From NCBI GenBank assembly GCA_003573635.1, contig QUTJ01031791.1, positions 1 through 19,566 on the forward strand: a DNA stretch of 19,566 bases, written 5' to 3'. How positions within the stretch are numbered: the stretch's first letter is position 1; the number at the start of each line of letters is the position of its first letter. Both the position numbers and the translations under genes were made by a program. Below, one piece after another: positions 16,171 to 19,566 of the stretch. A model generated the notes under the pieces. It did not search any database and had not been told where the DNA came from. It was given only the letters and a program-made list of their open reading frames with translations. Origin of the DNA: Goniomonas avonlea. Its lineage: Eukaryota; Cryptophyceae; Goniomonadida; Goniomonadaceae.

Positions 16171-17186
16171 TTATAGTCGCCGGGGGCGTGGTTTAACAAC
16201 TTCCCCTGATTCTGGAATGGTGTCAAAGATGGGGTCCGTTGTATACTTGGAATACCTGTGAGGAAAGCAGGAACAGCAAGATCAGAAGACACGTTCAGGA
16301 TTAAAGAAGGCATAAAGTTGGGGCTCGGCTGATGGATGTACCCCCGCTGGTTGCTTGCGACAATACAGCCACGAACTTCTTGGATGTTATTGTAGTCTGC
16401 AAAAGATTTCAGTGACGCAAGGATAACCAAACGAGACGCACGGGTGTGGCCACTTAACCAAGCGGTCACGGGTGAAACAAGAAGGTGAGAAAGATCTGTT
16501 GCAAACGCAGAGCATATTGGACCACCTTCGTGTTCAGGCTTGCTGGTTCCCTGCGAATAACCTCAAGACCTGAGCAACCTGATCACTGAACACACCTGCA
16601 TGAGGGGGGCATGATGGGTAAGAACTACACATGGTTGGCGCTCACGTTGAGCCGCCTCAATCTGAGTCCAATGAGCCCCAACCACGTGTCTTCAAAAAAT
16701 CACCTCTTGTTCGATGAAACGGATCTCCTCAAGGTGTAAAGCGTTTGAATCAGTGACAGTAAATTTACGCTTGACCTCGTTTTCGAGTACTGAAATACTT
16801 TGGTAATCAGATAGACCAGCAGCAACAGCTGGTTCATTTGCAGCTGGGACGTGACTCCAGAGAGTCCCCAAGATGAGTCGCACTCCCTCAATTACCAACG
16901 ATCGACGATGGCAGAAAACCGCTCCAGCGGACTCACAGATAGCTTGCATACTCTCAAGTCGAGTGCCATGCTCTCCACCATAAAACTCGTGATTTCCTGC
17001 CACCACTAGCACGGTTTGGAAGGCCTGGACCTGTTGCTTGAGAAACTGCTGGTAGGAGGGCTTGTCAGGGCGCCCGATATCTCCAAGGAGACACAGTACT
17101 GGGGCAAACGGTTCGATTCGTTCCAGTGTTGCCAACGCTTGAGGAAATTCTAGGTGCAAATCCGACACAAACTGCAGCCGCAGCAT
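16171..17186 (-). CDS. Calcineurin-like metallophosphoesterase, five exons
   Basis: Exons 17186-16704, 16661-16596, 16550-16442, 16396-16342 and 16255-16171; introns of 42, 45, 45 and 86 nt; 265 aa. The binuclear metal-site motifs appear in order: SDLHLE (D9, H11), GDIGRPD (D36), GNHEFYGGEHGT (N65, H66), VVLTHHAPL (H177, H178) and GHTH (H218, H220). RGY and FDT follow near the C-terminus, as in small cytosolic members of this superfamily. The substrate is unknown. Splicing is decided by the motifs: removing a 45-nt intron turns GHTR into GHTH, and removing the 86-nt intron restores the RGY...FD ending. It is divergent from the alpha-kinase gene. Confidence 0.9.
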
Positions 17187-17392
17187 CCTATGCTCACTGG
17201 TGCGGACTCTGCGGACTCAGTGCGGAGGCCCGAGGGGCCAGGGCTCTCGAAATAATGGATAAATATCTCCATCTGATAGATAGGTCATTCTGTAGTCAAG
17301 GGTGAAAGATGCCCTTCCACGACATACAAAGAGTTTTGACTTTGATTTTCTTGAAAAACAAACAGAAGCCATTCATCTGCCACCTGCCTGCG
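17187..17392. promoter_or_regulatory. 206-bp divergent promoter region between the phosphoesterase and alpha-kinase genes
   Basis: It contains two tandem copies of TGCGGACTC (17201-17209 and 17210-17218) plus a partial third (17221-17226), 15 bp upstream of the phosphoesterase ATG, and ACTGGT (17196-17201), one mismatch from the ACCGGT of the other pairs. If the in-frame ATG at 17309 starts the kinase instead of 17393, the interval shrinks to 122 bp. Confidence 0.45.
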
Positions 17393-19566
17393 ATGCTCGC
17401 TCGCCCCCATTACCCAGTGGACAACCTGGGGCGGAGCTTTGATGTCGGTCGCAGTGTAAGTCTCTCTCGGTCGTTTGATGGTGGTGCTGGGAGTCGGTGG
17501 GTTGATATTACTGCCTGTCTGAATTCTGATTTACCGACAGACCGAGCCCTACCTCCATGAATCGCAATCTGCGCCCTGCGATCAAGCTGGATTTTCAGCT
17601 TTCCCACCATGACAGTGACTCATCTGTGTACGGGCCTCCAGAGAGGGCACTTAAGCTGACATTCAACGAGGACACTCGTGTGTGGGAAAAGCAGGAGATA
17701 GAGGTTCGGCTGGCAAAAGCGCCATTCGACCGTGGTTTCATGCATGTTGTTTTCAAGTGCTTGGAAGTAACAAAGACTGATGCACCATCGACAACCCGAG
17801 TTGCTAAGTTTCTTGATCCTCGCGCTCTCAAAATGCGTGTGACCAAGCAGATGTATTATGACGAGGCCTCAGCCCACTTCGTCGCTAACCGGTTTGCGTT
17901 GGCTTTCAATAGAAGTTCCCCTCAACCCATTTTCTTCTGCGCTATCCACCTGCTCGAACTCCTGGAGCGACCTGGGCGTCCAATGTGCCGGATGGAGGTG
18001 CCTCTTTAAACCTGGGCAGATGTCCTCTGATCTCTCTGCAGCCGCACATGGAGGGGACCTGGGTCAAACATAACAATAACAGTGGGGCTGTGCTGTCTCA
18101 TCGAATGACTCCTCAAGCTTTCAGCCATTTTTCTCTGGAGGCCAGTACCGGGCAACTGCTTGTTTGTGACATTCAGGGAGTCCTCAATAGTTTCACCGAT
18201 CCCCAGGTGAGCTGCCTTCCGAAGCTCGTTGGAGCTTGGTGGTGAAACATTCATCTCAGGTCCATTCATCGGATGGTGTCGGCTATGGTCTGGGAAACAA
18301 TGGTGGTGAAGGAATTTCGAAGTTTCTTGCCAGCCATAGTTGCAACGTCGTGTGTGCTGCGTTGGCCCTGCCACGCTTGACCAACGGACAGCCTGCTGCT
18401 TCTTGGGCGGAATCTGACATCCCCCTTGAGGTGCGTGCCCAGTTTGCTCGTCCATGCATTCATGGCCCACGATCACTCGAAGCGTGAATCCGTTGTGAGT
18501 AACGTTGGCAGGTGTTTCAACACTGGCCTGAAGGAGATCGTGAGAACCTCCTCAAAGCAATCAAAGCGAAACAAAGTCCGCACAAGGGTTCTCCGCCTCA
18601 CCAGATGGACGGTGGGTCATGTGCTTTATCGATCTGGCTCGTGAGTATTCACACTCCCCAGCTACTGAGCTGCCCAAGTGCACATCGCCGCGCAGAGTTT
18701 CCTTAGATAGTGAAGAAAAAGAAACCTTGTCTCCCAGGGCAGACTTGAGCGCTGAGGTGTGTCCACCCTTGTGGTTGCTCTCTTGGAGAGCAACTTTGAC
18801 TGGAGTCGACACTTTGGCCAGGTGGCTTCAGTCAAAGAGCAACTCAAGCATGCCAGGTCTCAAGTGAGAGCACTCGAGGTTGACAGGGAAAAGCTTCGCC
18901 TGGAGATTGAGAGACAGGCCGCAGCTGCTGAGTCGCGGCGACTTGACGTGCAGACCCGTCACGACGTGCGTGTTCCAATGTCCGCCGCTGATGCCTTACG
19001 CGTGCCCCTAACAGGCGGAGCTGCGCGCTCTCAGAGAAGAAGTTGCCGCTGTGCTCGAGCAAGTGCAAGTGTGTCCCCCTCGGCCTCTGCTCTCGTCTTG
19101 CCCTTGCTCGCCTTTGCTCCCGCTCGTCTTGAATAACCCCTTGTTCAGTGGCAACTAGGTGTGGCGGAGAGTTCATATCATAAATTGCACGAAGGAGTGG
19201 ACCACGGACGCAACTACCTGTCTGAGGTCTCGTCGCTCCGCCAAGAGGTGGAGGCCGTTCAACTCGGTGTGTGCCGGACTGGAGTGCGACACACCCATGG
19301 TTTTTTCGAACACGGGCCTTCCTCACCCACATTATTCCATCACGAGACAAACACAAGTATTGTATTCCATCACGAGACAAGTTTCTTATTCACAAGTTTT
19401 CTTTACGAAACAAACACGCACCTCCTCACCACGATGTTTTTCCAGAAGATGACAAAACGGACCCCAGTTGTTCCTGTGAGAGTATCACTCTGTTCACCTT
19501 GAACATAGGGCACCTCTCTATCAACACAACCTCACTCTACGTTCACCTTGAACATAGGGCACCTCT
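17393..19566 (+). CDS. Alpha-kinase domain protein with C-terminal coiled coil (partial, runs off the window)
   Basis: Exons 17393-17496, 17541-17997, 18042-18206, 18260-18430, 18512-18611, 18662-18756, 18822-18965, 19015-19068 and 19149-19266, then probably 19446-19475; introns 44-81 nt, the last 179. Alpha-kinases (eEF2K, myosin heavy chain kinase, TRPM7 type) are atypical Ser/Thr kinases. Visible motifs: ATP-site lysine in HVVFKCLEV (K107); HMEGTWVKHNNNSG; RMTPQAFSHF; both catalytic-loop aspartates in DIQGVLNSFTDPQ (D230, D240); a Gly-rich loop (247-260); zinc-site ligands H244, H268, C270 and C274 in HSCNVVC. Residues ~355-469 form a coiled coil rich in Glu, Arg, Leu and Ala, as in oligomerising myosin heavy chain kinases. 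The N-terminus is Ser-rich. The start may be 17393 or in-frame 17309. Substrate unknown; the 3' end is outside the window. Confidence 0.88.
19333..19380. repeat. 18-bp direct repeat, period 30 bp
   Basis: TATTCCATCACGAGACAA occurs at 19333-19350 and again at 19363-19380, inside the presumed last complete intron of the alpha-kinase gene. Confidence 0.9.
19492..19566. repeat. 26-bp direct repeat, period 49 bp, truncated by the window edge
   Basis: Two identical 26-bp segments lie at 19492-19517 and 19541-19566, each starting GTTCACCTTGAACATAGGGC. The second ends exactly at the window edge, so a longer tandem array may follow. The 49-bp period is not a multiple of three, which favours an intron. 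Confidence 0.9.

Overview
This is nuclear DNA from a eukaryote, most likely a free-living flagellated protist. Its genes are split by short GT-AG introns and it carries a three-DM10 axonemal protein (EFHC1/Rib72 type), a spliceosomal helicase, a complex I subunit, a Sin3-type PAH protein and an alpha-kinase. I cannot place the lineage from sequence alone. I rebuilt the genes by hand from conserved protein motifs, splice signals and reading-frame phase. All 44 introns used here start with GT and end with AG; 32 start with GTG and 12 with the exact hexamer GTGCGT.

Layout, left to right. 1-1192: repeat-rich DNA with no supported gene. 1193-3169 (+): EFHC1-like protein of 640 aa. 3170-3649: shared 3' region with a polyadenylation signal and a CT microsatellite. 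3650-4466 (-): 230-aa protein with two PAH domains. 4561-4866 (+): LYR-motif protein. 5258-5532 (-): tentative small gene. 5858-13967 (-): 24-exon DDX46/PRP5 splicing helicase of 1192 aa, whose long introns hold CA/TG microsatellites and minisatellites. 14140-14737 (+): complex I subunit NDUFA12. 14810-15514 (-): GNAT acetyltransferase. 15631-15868 (+): 62-aa orphan protein. 16171-17186 (-): five-exon calcineurin-like metallophosphoesterase. 17393 to the right edge (+): alpha-kinase with a C-terminal coiled coil, running out of the window.

The genes are largely unrelated in function, so this is not an operon. What links them is layout: four consecutive head-to-head pairs (PAH/LYR, DDX46/NDUFA12, GNAT/orphan, phosphoesterase/alpha-kinase) are separated by only 94, 172, 116 and 206 bp. 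Three of these intervals contain the palindromic hexamer ACCGGT, and two have larger palindromes near their centre. Pairs meet tail-to-tail at 3170-3649, 14738-14809 and 15869-16170.

The most interesting points are the possible shared ACCGGT element in bidirectional promoters; the contrast between the large repeat-filled introns of the splicing-factor gene (87-547 nt) and those of its neighbours (nearly all 29-86 nt); a minisatellite whose last unit supplies a 3' splice site; a stand-alone two-PAH 'mini-Sin3'; an alpha-kinase/coiled-coil protein; and a catalytic histidine codon created only by removing an in-frame intron.
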